This document shows, piece by piece, positions 19,759 to 30,800 of a DNA stretch of 64,000 nucleotides. The notes beneath the pieces are model-generated. The model ran no database searches. It was not told where the DNA came from and saw only the letters and a program-made list of their open reading frames with translations. Source of the DNA: Putridiphycobacter roseus (GTDB lineage Bacteria; Bacteroidota; Bacteroidia; Flavobacteriales_D; Crocinitomicaceae); NCBI RefSeq assembly GCF_003234935.1, contig NZ_QKSB01000005.1:183118-247117 (forward strand), written 5' to 3'. Within the stretch, counting starts at the first letter, position 1. Each line of letters starts with the position of its first letter. The translations under genes and the position numbers were made by a program.

Positions 19759-20187
19759 TTATTGATTTACTTTCCATTGATGCGACATATCTTCAAATAT
19801 TTCTTTTCCAAAAATAGGCGCTTTAGCTTTTATCGATTCCACTAAAAAACGAGTAGCGTCCATGGCCATTTTTCTATGTTTAGAAGAAGTAAATACAAAT
19901 AAGCATATTTCACCAGCCTTCACTAATCCAATAGCATGATATATGTGCAAGCAAGATAATTCATATTTAGCAAAAACTTCCTCCCTAATTTCATGTATCA
20001 CTTGATTAACCATAGGCTCATAAGCACTATATTCAATAGCTGCAACTATATTTTCACCAACCTTGTCCGCTCTAACTTGACCTAAAAATATATCGTGTGC
20101 ACCAATAGTAGTTTTAACCTGGTGTTTGGCGATAGACTCGGCTATTTTCTCTGGTAATATTGGACCGGCAATGAATATATTTTTCAT
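19759..20187 (-). CDS. moaE: Molybdopterin synthase catalytic subunit
   Basis: This 142-residue large subunit of molybdopterin synthase transfers sulfur from MoaD thiocarboxylate onto the pyranopterin. Family signs include FLGQVRADK, AIEYSAYEPMVNQVIHEI, the IYHAIGLVKAGE strand and VFTSSKHRKMAMDATRFLVESIKAKAPIFGKE with the conserved Lys residues. It starts 11 bp after moaD and is followed 3 bp later by moaCB, so the two synthase subunits are made together. Confidence 0.93.
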   Translation of the reverse strand: MKNIFIAGPILPEKIAESIAKHQVKTTIGAHDIFLGQVRADKVGENIVAAIEYSAYEPMVNQVIHEIREEVFAKYELSCLHIYHAIGLVKAGEICLFVFTSSKHRKMAMDATRFLVESIKAKAPIFGKEIFEDMSHQWKVNQ

Positions 20188-20198
20188 ACTATTAATTT

Positions 20199-20429
20199 TT
20201 ATCCTCCAGCAAAAGGAGGCAGAATTGCTATTTCATCTTCCATTGCAATTGGATGTGTTAAGGGAACTACTTTTTGATTAATCGAAACTTGAAACAAAAC
20301 GTTTTGTAAACGTTTATATCGACTTGATAGATCTTTAATTAACTCATTTACATTTAAATATTCCCCAGTTAATTTCTCAGCTTCTTTTCCTGTAATTTCC
20401 GAAATTATGCCAAAGTAAAGTACCTTCAT
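20199..20429 (-). CDS. moaD: Molybdopterin synthase sulfur carrier subunit
   Basis: This 76-residue ubiquitin-fold protein ends in FAGG. The terminal Gly-Gly is the site of thiocarboxylation that supplies sulfur to molybdopterin. IAILPPFAGG is the standard C-terminal signature. No moeB/thiF activating enzyme is in the window, so the activator must be encoded elsewhere. The start overlaps the mobA stop by 1 bp. Confidence 0.92.
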   Translation of the reverse strand: MKVLYFGIISEITGKEAEKLTGEYLNVNELIKDLSSRYKRLQNVLFQVSINQKVVPLTHPIAMEDEIAILPPFAGG

Positions 20430-20995
20430 TATTTATTATGTATAAAATTTTCTAAATCTGTTTGTGTATTCAAATTTAAAAATTCTTTTTCATCCACCGC
20501 ACTTAAATCGAGTTCCTTTGCGTCTATCTCTTTTAACAAATGCATTAATTTATAATCCTTCCGTTCTATTTGCTCCTTAATAGCTTTCCTATCTTTTTGG
20601 TGATAAACCCCTATCAGTGGATGCACTTTTTTAGATTTAACCACTGTAGTTTGTGCTACTACACTCGCAGCTAATAATTGATGAATAGTTTGGTTTAGCA
20701 CATTAGGTGTGTCACAGGATAAAAACACATTTTTATCAAACGGACTAATTGTAAGTCCGGTATACAAACCACCTAATGGTCCAATGTTTGTAATTAAATC
20801 AGGATAAGTTGGAAAACCAAATGCCGCGTAAGCTTGATTATTACTGATAATAAAAATATGTTGAAATTCTTCTTTTAACCGATTGGTTACTAATTGAACA
20901 ATGGGTATGCCACCCACTTCTATTAAACCTTTGTCTTTTCCCATACGGCTGCTGTTACCGCCTGCTAAAATAATTACGCCAAACGCTGGATTCAT
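20429..20995 (-). CDS. mobA: Molybdenum cofactor guanylyltransferase
   Basis: This 188-residue nucleotidyltransferase attaches GMP to Mo-molybdopterin to give the MGD form. The GTP-binding signature ILAGGNSSRMGKDKGLIE lies at residues 9-26. A downstream FLSCDTPN holds the metal-binding Asp, and VYHQKDRK fits the family's later motif. Its presence suggests that at least one client is a DMSO-reductase-type (MGD) enzyme, although no molybdoenzyme gene is visible here. It overlaps the upstream permease gene by 4 bp. Confidence 0.9.
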   Translation of the reverse strand: MNPAFGVIILAGGNSSRMGKDKGLIEVGGIPIVQLVTNRLKEEFQHIFIISNNQAYAAFGFPTYPDLITNIGPLGGLYTGLTISPFDKNVFLSCDTPNVLNQTIHQLLAASVVAQTTVVKSKKVHPLIGVYHQKDRKAIKEQIERKDYKLMHLLKEIDAKELDLSAVDEKEFLNLNTQTDLENFIHNK

Positions 20996-21738
20996 AAACT
21001 TAGTATTAATTTGGATAAGGCCATTCCTAACACTAAAATCAACATTATTTGAACGCTTTTAGTATTTAATATTTTACTGCCAAAATAACTACCAAAGAAA
21101 CCACCCACTATGGCCACTAACACAAGGTAAAATGTTTCTGTAGGAATTTGAATTCCTTGTAAAAGCTGACCTGTTAAACCGGCTGCCGAATTAACCCAAA
21201 TAAATAAGGCAGCAATAGCCGCACTTTCTTTAACAGAAGCCCAATGTAACAACAATAATATTGGGGACAGAATAATACCTCCACCAATGCCAATCAATCC
21301 AGACACAAGACCGATAATAGCGCCAACGCCTATAGCCGCAATAGGTTTAAAAGCAATTTCTTTTATCTCTTTCGCTTTTAATTGTCCACCCAATTTAAGC
21401 ATTGCAAACAATAAAAACAATCCTAGTAAAATTTTATAAACCAAAGCGCTTACCGTAAAATAGCCACCAAGCAACGCCATAGGAACAGAACCTACGGCAA
21501 AATATATAAACAAATTCATTTTAAAATAACCCGCCATATAATAATGGTAAAAGGCTATTGCGGCAACAAATAAATTCATCACCAAAGCCACTGGTTTAAT
21601 GGTAAATTCATTCACAGAAAATAAATACATCAATGCAATATAGCCACTTGCGCCTCCATGGCCGACACTTGCATATAAAAATGCGACAAAAGGGACAGTG
21701 AATAACAGACCCAACAGATATGCGTCAGAAATACCCAT
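20992..21738 (-). CDS. TSUP (TauE/SafE) family membrane permease
   Basis: This 248-residue integral membrane protein has about eight hydrophobic segments in two halves, each with the TSUP signature: GHGGASGYIA near residue 26 and SGLIGIGGGIILSPILLLL near residue 150. The family exports or imports sulfur oxyanions and organosulfonates such as sulfite, sulfoacetate or thiosulfate. It is embedded in the moa operon by short overlaps (1 bp with moeA, 4 bp with mobA). That suggests a link to a molybdoenzyme substrate or product, or to sulfur supply for MoaD. The transported substrate cannot be read from the sequence. Confidence 0.85.
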   Translation of the reverse strand: MGISDAYLLGLLFTVPFVAFLYASVGHGGASGYIALMYLFSVNEFTIKPVALVMNLFVAAIAFYHYYMAGYFKMNLFIYFAVGSVPMALLGGYFTVSALVYKILLGLFLLFAMLKLGGQLKAKEIKEIAFKPIAAIGVGAIIGLVSGLIGIGGGIILSPILLLLHWASVKESAAIAALFIWVNSAAGLTGQLLQGIQIPTETFYLVLVAIVGGFFGSYFGSKILNTKSVQIMLILVLGMALSKLILSL

Positions 21739-22916
21739 TATAGGTGATATAACACTACATCCTCTCCTTTTACCATCTTATTTTGACCTAAACCGACATA
21801 GACTAAAGCATTTGCATTGGCGAAAGCTTGCAACATAGCAGAACTTTGCCCATCTAAAATGTCCACTTTACCAAATTGGTCGACTTTAGCTTTTAGAAAT
21901 AAAGCCCGATCTCCTTTTCTTTCAAAAGCATGATTTAAAGGGGCAGTACTTTTCGATAATCCAACAAATGGCTTACCAGATAATTTGGCTATTAATGGTA
22001 AAATATAAATATAAAACCCAGTCAAACAAGCTGCGGGATTTCCTGGTAACCCAAAAATAAAAGCCGCACCCTTTTTACCAAAATATAAAGGCTTTCCAGG
22101 TTTTTGCTTCACTTTATAAAAAAGGGTTTCTACTTGATTTAAGGTTAATGCTTCCTTGACATAATCATAATCACCGACAGAAATTCCGCCTGAAAAAATG
22201 ATTAAATCATACCTTTCAAGGGCAAATTTCAACGTGTCTACCGTATGTTTTAAATCATCTTTAATATGATACGTTTTAACGTCCACTATATTTCTAAGCG
22301 ATAAAGCCGATTGTAGCATATGGACATTACTTTCATAAATTTGACCAAATTTTAAGGGCGTCCCTGCTTCCACTAGCTCATTTCCGGTAGATATAATAGC
22401 AATACTTGGTTTTGGTATTACATTGACTTTTTCTACCCCTAAACTCGCTAAAAAGCCAATACTTCCATCCTGTAATAAGTGACCAGCATGCAAGGCGATA
22501 GCATTCTTTTTAATTTGCTCTCCTTCTGGTCGAATGTTAGCTTGTAATTTAGGTATTTGTGTAAAAATTACTTTACCGTCTAATGCTTGGGCATCTTCTT
22601 GCCTAATTACCATATTGGCTGAACTAGGCACAGGTGCTCCTGTAAAAATTCTTGCAGCTTCACCAGCAATTAATTCCTGCTGTACACTCTCCCCTGCAGC
22701 TATTTCTCCAATTAACTTATAAGTAGATTGATGAGCTACATAATGAATGGCATAACCATCCATAGCTGATTGCGGAAAAGGAGGCATATCCATAGGGGAA
22801 TATATTGTTTCTGCCAATACCCAACCATTAGCAGCTAACAAAGGCATTTCTATAACTTTTGCTTTTGAAACTTTTGCTGCTTCAACCAAACTAAGCGCTT
22901 CTTCAACTGTAATCAT
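21738..22916 (-). CDS. moeA: Molybdopterin molybdenumtransferase
   Basis: This 392-residue protein inserts molybdate into adenylated molybdopterin. Signs are PPFPQSAMDGYAIH, the RIFTGAPVPSSANMVIRQED block, IISTGNELVEAGTPL, FSGGISVGDYDYVKEAL and the GLPGNPAACLTGF loop, all standard for MoeA. All four domains appear complete. It begins 1 bp after the moaA stop and overlaps the permease start by 1 bp, so it is translationally coupled on both sides. Confidence 0.95.
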   Translation of the reverse strand: MITVEEALSLVEAAKVSKAKVIEMPLLAANGWVLAETIYSPMDMPPFPQSAMDGYAIHYVAHQSTYKLIGEIAAGESVQQELIAGEAARIFTGAPVPSSANMVIRQEDAQALDGKVIFTQIPKLQANIRPEGEQIKKNAIALHAGHLLQDGSIGFLASLGVEKVNVIPKPSIAIISTGNELVEAGTPLKFGQIYESNVHMLQSALSLRNIVDVKTYHIKDDLKHTVDTLKFALERYDLIIFSGGISVGDYDYVKEALTLNQVETLFYKVKQKPGKPLYFGKKGAAFIFGLPGNPAACLTGFYIYILPLIAKLSGKPFVGLSKSTAPLNHAFERKGDRALFLKAKVDQFGKVDILDGQSSAMLQAFANANALVYVGLGQNKMVKGEDVVLYHL

Positions 22917-22917
22917 A

Positions 22918-23901
22918 TTATCCTCCTATCGAAGTCATATTTCTATTGGCTTCAAATAATTTTTTATTCTCATTATTAAACAATCCTATCCCAGCTCTAG
23001 CAGCATGTTTATTATTTAAACTTTGCTGAATGAGCGGTAATACATCCTCTTCCTTTCTGTAGGCGGTTAACAAATCTGTTTCTCCAGCCGAAAATAAACA
23101 ATTTTTTAATTTTCCATCCGCAGTTAGCCGTAATCGATTACAGGAATCACAAAATGGATTAGTCACAGAACTAATAATACCAAAAGTGCCTACATATCCT
23201 TTAACCAAAAAATTTTTAGCTGTATCATTAGACAAAGGTGAAATTTGCAACACATTTTGTGGACCAAAATGGTTTTGAACCCGGTCCATTATTTGGTGAT
23301 AGGTTACTACTTTGGAGGTATCCCATTGATTACCATCAAAAGGCATAAATTCAATAAATCGAATGGCGAGTTTATTATTTTTACTTAATTCGATAAAAGA
23401 TATAATTTCATCCTCATTCCAATCTTTCATCAACACTACATTCAATTTCACCTTAAAATCTTCTTTTAATAGCAATTGAATATTATCCATGACTTTCTGG
23501 AAATATTTTCTTTTGGTGATCGCATTAAACTTTTCTTCTTTCAAAGAATCAATGCTTACATTGATATCTTTTAAACCTACCTTCTTAAAAACTGAAATAT
23601 ACTTGTCGACTAAAATACCATTTGTAGTTAAATGTAATTTAACATTTAAAGCACCCAAGTTGGTAATAATATTTTCAAAATCTTTTTTTATTAATGGTTC
23701 CCCACCCGTTATTCGAATTTTATCCACCCCTTGTGCAACAAATATTTTTGCTAGGGCCACTATTTCTTCTGAAGTCATGAAATGCGCCTTATGTCTTAAT
23801 GGCACACCATCTTCTGGCATACAATAAAAACAACGTAGATTACATCTTTCGGTCAATGAAATTCTCAGGTAATTATGTTTTCTATTAAAATTATCAATCA
23901 T
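22918..23901 (-). CDS. moaA: GTP 3',8-cyclase (radical SAM)
   Basis: This 327-residue radical-SAM enzyme starts molybdopterin synthesis by rearranging GTP. The N-terminal cluster motif is CNLRCFYC (residues about 20-27), followed by RITGGEPLIKKD. The C-terminal 4Fe-4S motif is NPFCDSCNRLRLTADGKLKNCLF, given here as CDSC plus the later Cys of NCLF. The protein ends in IGG, the essential Gly-Gly tail. It is the first gene of the moa operon and lies only 25 bp after the PorP/SprF gene of the giant adhesin. I see no TAnnTTTG element in that gap. Confidence 0.95.
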   Translation of the reverse strand: MIDNFNRKHNYLRISLTERCNLRCFYCMPEDGVPLRHKAHFMTSEEIVALAKIFVAQGVDKIRITGGEPLIKKDFENIITNLGALNVKLHLTTNGILVDKYISVFKKVGLKDINVSIDSLKEEKFNAITKRKYFQKVMDNIQLLLKEDFKVKLNVVLMKDWNEDEIISFIELSKNNKLAIRFIEFMPFDGNQWDTSKVVTYHQIMDRVQNHFGPQNVLQISPLSNDTAKNFLVKGYVGTFGIISSVTNPFCDSCNRLRLTADGKLKNCLFSAGETDLLTAYRKEEDVLPLIQQSLNNKHAARAGIGLFNNENKKLFEANRNMTSIGG

Positions 23902-23926
23902 AATAAGAAATAAAAGTGATTGAATT

Positions 23927-24841
23927 TTATTTTAAATCCGTCGGAGCTCCTCCTTTAGTATTCCCAAACTTAATGGCAAAAAACAATTCATGTGTTCCAG
24001 AATTATAGCTTTTTAATAGGGTAGTCGTAAAGTCGTAAGCATAACCAATACTCAAGTTATTTTTATGATGATACCCAATCATAGTGGTCAAAGCATCCTG
24101 TGTCCGGAAACCAACTCCCAACCAGACTGTCTTTTTATACATGGCTTTTAAGCCAATGTCTAACTTTAAAGGAGCAGGAAAGCCAAATTTTAACAATGCA
24201 GTAGGCTCCAATTCAAAATAACGTCCCAATTTAAAAGTATACCCAGCATTTATATAAACGTGGTCTTCCAAATAACTATCGGTTGTTATGCCCAGGGATT
24301 TAAATTTTAGATTACTGTGTAATAATTGCGGTGTTGCCACGCCAATGTACCACTTTTCGTGGTATAAATACAATCCAAATTTTGCATCTGCACTAAAGGT
24401 TTTAATTAGACCATTGGAAAAAAACGGATCATCCTGATCCAGTACATATATTTTATCGGCGTCTACTATCCACTGATTAAAACCAAAAGATAAGCCCATG
24501 GATAAATTAATACTCTCGTTTAATTTTAAATGATAGGCATAAGATGCTTGAAAGCCTAAACGACGTGTAGGACCAACAATATCGTTGTAAATTAGTCCAC
24601 CAATACCCATTTTTTCATTTTTAAATGGTCCTTGTGCAGTAAAGGTTACTGTCCTTGGTGCATCTGTAAGCCCCACCCATTGATACCTGCTATTCATTAC
24701 CGATTCCCAATTATCAGTAACTCCGGCATATGCAGGATTAAAAGCATATTGATTAAACATGTATTGCGTTTGTTGCGGCAGTTGTTGACCGAACAAAAAC
24801 GAATAGGTACAAAATGATAATATGACTAAAATTATTCTCAT
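23927..24841 (-). CDS. PorP/SprF family type IX secretion membrane protein (pair 3)
   Basis: This 304-residue outer-membrane beta-barrel has a signal peptide ending FLFGQ. The family opening is QTQYMFNQYAFNPAYAGVTD, and strands such as ALTTMIGYHHKNNLSIGYAYDF and the ending HELFFAIKFGN also match PorP/SprF. Its start codon overlaps the stop of the giant adhesin by 1 bp (TAATG), so the two are translationally coupled. By analogy with SprB/SprF in Flavobacterium it is probably needed to deliver or attach the giant adhesin. Confidence 0.92.
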   Translation of the reverse strand: MRIILVILSFCTYSFLFGQQLPQQTQYMFNQYAFNPAYAGVTDNWESVMNSRYQWVGLTDAPRTVTFTAQGPFKNEKMGIGGLIYNDIVGPTRRLGFQASYAYHLKLNESINLSMGLSFGFNQWIVDADKIYVLDQDDPFFSNGLIKTFSADAKFGLYLYHEKWYIGVATPQLLHSNLKFKSLGITTDSYLEDHVYINAGYTFKLGRYFELEPTALLKFGFPAPLKLDIGLKAMYKKTVWLGVGFRTQDALTTMIGYHHKNNLSIGYAYDFTTTLLKSYNSGTHELFFAIKFGNTKGGAPTDLK

Positions 24842-27800
24842 TAACGCATTATAGTTACTGGTCCTGTTAAAGGTTCAGGGTAAAATATATTATTTAATTC
24901 AATGACGTAATAATAAGTGCCAACAGGCAGTGGTTTTCCTTTGTACTGACCATCCCATGGATTTTTATACCCATCATTATCATTGAATAAAAGCTCTCCC
25001 CAACGGTTATAAACCCAGACTTCTAAATTAGGAAAATCTTCTACAAAGTCAATATTCCACACATCATTTTTACCATCATTATTAGGGGAAACACCATTTG
25101 GCACTTTTAATTCCGGAATCACCTCTACGTACATACTATCTATTTTTGAACAGCCATTAGAATCTAAAACTTCTACATAATACCAATTATCTACTTTTGG
25201 TTTTATAACCGTAGGGTTAGTCAGTGTGGTATCATTCAAATATATTGCTGGAGACCAGATAAACGAAACACCATCTGCAGAAGTAGGGTCTCCCCCTATT
25301 CCAATAGAACCAATTGCTTGTATTTCTACATCCTCACCAGCATCCACAATCTGATCTGCAAACGTGGACACCAAGACCGTATCGTAATCATCACAACCGT
25401 CAAATAAGGCATATAGCACATACATATAATCTCCTGTTTCCAATCCTGTTTGAATTAATTCATTCGTATCAGAAAGTACAGCAGCATTCACGTCAAACCA
25501 AGTAAAGTCTGCCGCGGGTTGATTAGAGGTCCCAACCAATAACAAATCTAAACCATAACACAATGCAGTATCCAACCCTGCATATGCATAAACAATTACA
25601 GCAGTATCAATAGCAGCGGTATCTTGTACCATACAATCATTTTGATCCGTCACTGTTAAATAATAAGTACCTGGCAATACATTACTTAAATCTTCATCTA
25701 CAAATACTTCATTTAAGCTAGATGTCCATACCACATTATAAATTGGAGCACCACCAGAAATGGTAATATCAATTGCACCATCTAAAGATTCTTTACAATG
25801 AGAGGAAACTATATTATCAATAGACAATAACAAAGGATCGGGTTCTATAATAGAATCCGTAATGGTTACCGCACAACCATTCTGATCTGTAATAGTTAAG
25901 GTATAAGTACCGATACACAAGTCACTGGCCAAAGAGGTAGTTTGTGTATTTGCATCATCCCAAAGGAAACTATATGGTGCTTCCCCGCCAAGTACTAACA
26001 CATCAATACTACCGCTGCAATCTCCATTACAACCAACATTGTTTTTGATTGGTGTATTTAAAATCATACTATCAGGTTGTTCAATAATTTCACTTGCAAA
26101 AGCAATACAACCATTAAAATCGGTAACCTCTAAAGTATATTCTCCAGCACAGATATTGGAGAGAACAGGACCACTACCAGGAGTAATACTCACCCCATTC
26201 CCATTATACCATTGGAATATATAACCTGGTGTTCCTCCAGTTACAGTAGCCTCAACACTACCGTCACATACCCCGTTACAAACCAAATCAGTTTTAGTTA
26301 ATTCAATTTGAGGTACAGTTACGTTACTTAGTTCAAAAGTAAACTCTTTACTACACCCTAATCCATTATTATCTGTAACCACCACTGAATAAAATCCTGC
26401 ACCTAGCGTATTAATTACCGGTGTTGTTTGTGTGGTATTCCATAAATAAGTATGTGGTAAAACACCGCCTTCAGATAGAATAGAAATCGATCCATCCGTT
26501 AAACCACAGGTAGGTAATACCATTGTTTCTGTCACTGTGATTAAAGAAGGATTAACCAATTCCACTACCAACGGAAATAAACAACCATTGGCATCTTTTA
26601 CCTCTATAAAATATGTTCCTTCACATAAATTTTGTTTACTTAACCCATTAGAATTATCGTGTAACCAAGTAACAACAAAAGGTGCTGTACCATTCACAAT
26701 ATCCACAGTAATTTCACCATCACAAGCATCATTACAAGTAATAGGAGTGACTATTGCATTTGCAGAAACATCCACACTATTACCCAAAGCATATTGCGTA
26801 GCAATTTCACATCCATTTCCGTCCGTTAGGTTTAATTCATATATACCAGCACATAAATTTTGCATGCTGTTAGTCGTAGGACCATTATTCCATAAATAGT
26901 CATAATTACCATCTCCCCCTGTAACGAGCACACTTAATTCTCCGTCACACTGACCACATGTAGGGTCTACTATAGTTGGTGTATATTGAATTTCTGTTGG
27001 ATTTACCAGTACCGTATCATAATAGGAAATACAACCCAATGCATCCGTAATCGTCAATTGATAAGTGCCAGCAGTCAAATTACTTGGATCTTCAACGATT
27101 ATTCCACCTGGATTCCACAAGTAATTTAGTGGCATATTATTACCCACAACCGTTATCTGAATATTTCCGTCATTACCATCATGACAGGATGGACTATTTA
27201 CAGCATCAAATACTAAAGTCGTACTTGGATTATCAATAATTGTCACTTCCAAAGTGTCCTCACATAAATTGGCATCCTTCACCACTACAAAGTAAGTACC
27301 TGCAAATACATTGGAAAGTGTTGCATTTGTTTCCCCAGCTAAAAGAGATTGTGCATTATCTAACCATTGATAAGTGTATGTTGGAAGTCCACCTTGTGCA
27401 ATAGCGGTGGCACTACCGGAAGCAACATTACATTCTGCATTATTTGTAAGTGCTGTAATGGTAATTTGAGAAGGACTAATAATATTTATATTTTGAACAC
27501 CAATAGAACACCCATTCGCATCTAACACTTCCACGGTATACCCTCCTGCACATAAATTAGAAACATTATCGGTATTGCCAATATTTACACTAGACTGGTC
27601 TAACCATATATAAGTGTAGTTTAACATACCCCCAGTAACAACAATACTGGCAGAACCAGAACAATCGTCAAAACAGTCAATGCTGTTTTCAGTAATGGTA
27701 AATTGCAGCTCAGTAGGTTCAGAAATGTTAGCAAAAGAAGAAGTTACTGTACAATTATTTACATCTGTTACCGTAGCATAATAGTCGCCTGCACACAAAT

Positions 27801-30800
27801 TACTTGCGGTGGTTAAAGTTTGTCCGATTAAATTATCTGAAGGTGATAAATACCAATTAGTAATATATGGACCAACGCCACCAGTTGGAACAACCGTTGC
27901 AGTACCATCACATGAACCAAAACAATTAATATCTGTATCGGAAATGGATACCGTAATAGCACTAGGTTCCGTAATAGTAACCGGTGTAGTTAATGATTGT
28001 GTACAACCGTTCATATCCGTAACATCTAAGGTATAATCTCCTGGACATAAATCTATAATATTAGGAGTTGTACCGCCAGGCAACGGAGTACCATTCAAGT
28101 ACCATTGGTAAGTATAATTACCAAAACCACCAGTTACGTTAGAAGATATATTCCCATCACAAGAGCTATTACAAGTTACGTTATTAGAAGTAGTAGTTAT
28201 AACAATAGGTAATGTATCATTAATGATATAAGTTTCCGTCACCGAACAATTAATATCATCCGTTACAGTTACCGTGTGCGCACCAGTTCCAATATTTAAT
28301 GCCGAATTTGTATTCGCTCCATTAGAAGGTACTGGATTCCAATTATACATAAATCCAGTGCCAGAAGAACCAGATGGTGTTACCACGATAGATGCATCAT
28401 TTGCACCGATACAAGAAATTTCCGTAATCACGGCATCTACTATTAATTCAGACGGTGACAAAACAGTAAAGGTATCTGCTGAAATACAACCGGCACCATT
28501 TGTTAATTGAACAATATATGCACCTTGACACAAGTTAGCAATACTTGTACCTGTACCGGGTAAAATTGTACCCGTTGCAGACTCAATCCAAATTTGTGTA
28601 CAAGTTGGTACCGTACAAGTCGGCACAATAACAGCGGTACCATCACATACACCGAAACAAGAAGCGTCTGTATGACTTAAAGTAAAATCATCAGCATCTA
28701 TATCTTCCACTACAAAAGACTGTGTAATCGTACAACCTTTGTTATCGGTAACAGTAACACTAATAAAACCAGAACAAAGGCCACTTACATGGTTTGTTCC
28801 TTGTCCAGTCACACCTGCTTGACTCCAAGTATAGGTATAATTTGGACTTCCTCCAGATACATTAACAGTGGCACTACCGTTACATTGATTACAAACCGTT
28901 ACATTAGTGAAAGACGATTGTATACTCAAAGGAGCAACTGGCTCAATAATATTGAAATTCTGACTGATTGCACAACCCAAATTATCCAACACATTAACGG
29001 TAATCGGTCCAGCACATAAATTATTTACACTTAACCCGGTAAAACCACCAGTCCAATTGGCGCTATATGGTCCAGTCCCACCAGAAGGATTTATAGTAAT
29101 CATCCCATTGCAATCATCAAAACAATTAATATTTGTTTGTGTTTGATTTAAAGCGATAGGATCTGGTTCTTGAATGAGTACTGTTAAAGTAGTATCACAA
29201 TTAGCTTGGTCTGTAATCACAACGTCATAGGTTCCTGCACACAAATTAATCGCGCTGGCACTAGATTGATTTAGGGGATCATTCCATTGATAATTATATG
29301 GTGCCGTATTACCTTGCAATACGTTCACTTGGGCAGATGCGTCACAAATACTAAAACAAGAAGCATCCGTTGTCGTTAAAACTACATCCCAAGGATTATC
29401 CGGTTGTGTTAAGTCAATTGGTCCAAAAGTAGCTGTACAACCATTTCCATCCATCACTTCTACAAAATATAATCCTCTACATAAATTTCTTATAGTATCA
29501 TTAGTTTGTCCAACAATATCATTCCCTAAATCATCTTGCCACTGATAAAAATAAGTCCCTGTACCACCACTTGCAGTTACGTAAGCCAATCCATTGCAGT
29601 CGCCATAACAACTCACATTTTCATTTCCAGTAATGCCGGTAATTAATTGACGGTTTTCAACCGTAATACAACTTGAGCTTTCAATACAACCATTACCATC
29701 AGTCACCACCACAAAATAATCTCCAGGTGCTAAATTATTTAAAGATTGGGTAGTTCCTACACTTAACCCAGAAGCACAAGAAAACCATTCATAACCAACA
29801 ATAGGTGTCCCTCCGGTTACGGTTACATTTACAGTACCGTCGATTTCTCCAGCACAAGTAATAGGGGTTGCCACTGTATTGGTTATTACTAAATCACTTG
29901 GCTCTTCAATTTCTGTCGACAAATCAATAGAACAGCCATTAATATCTGCAATAGTCACTGTCCAAATACCTGCACTTAAACCTTGTGCATTTGGGGTATT
30001 TTGTCCACCACCTGGTACCGGGCTCCAAGTATAAAACAAATTACTTTGACCTCCACTAGCAACTACGTCAGCAGTACCAGTGTTTGCCCCATTACACAAA
30101 ATATCTGTACTAGAAATAGTTCCTATAATTTCGACTGGTTCATTGACCACAATAGAGTCAATTTTAGTACAACCTAATCCATTGGTCAATTGAATATAAT
30201 AGATACCTGCTCCTAAACCAGTCACAGCATTATTACTACCCAAAGAAACTCCTCCTTCGTTAAACCATTCTATCATACAAGTTGGTTCAATACAAACATA
30301 ACTCACATTTACACTACCATCTATTAATCCAAAACAAGACACATCAGTAGAATCTAAATTCAATATTTCCAAAGCACCACTCTCAACAGGTACTGTTAAA
30401 GAATCAGTACAAGCATTAACATCACTTACAATTACTTGGTATATTCCACCAGCCAATTGGGTGACATTATTTGTACCTTGACCTGTAATTGGGGTTGGAT
30501 TCCAATCGTACACAAATGTTCCGCCGCCGCCATTTGCATTAATACTAATAGCGCCATCATTTAAACCACAAGAAGCATTAGTTACCGCAGTGGTATTGAT
30601 ATTAATTTGAGGGAACTCTACAATTTCTAAAGTATCAGAAAAAATACTACAGCCAGTAAAATCAATTATTTCAGCGTAATATTCACCCGGACATAAACTA
30701 CTCATCACCATCCCACTTCCAATACTGATGTTGTTATTTACATTAAACCAATTCACATCAAATGGTCCAACGCCACCACTTAAGGTTACAGACAATTCTC

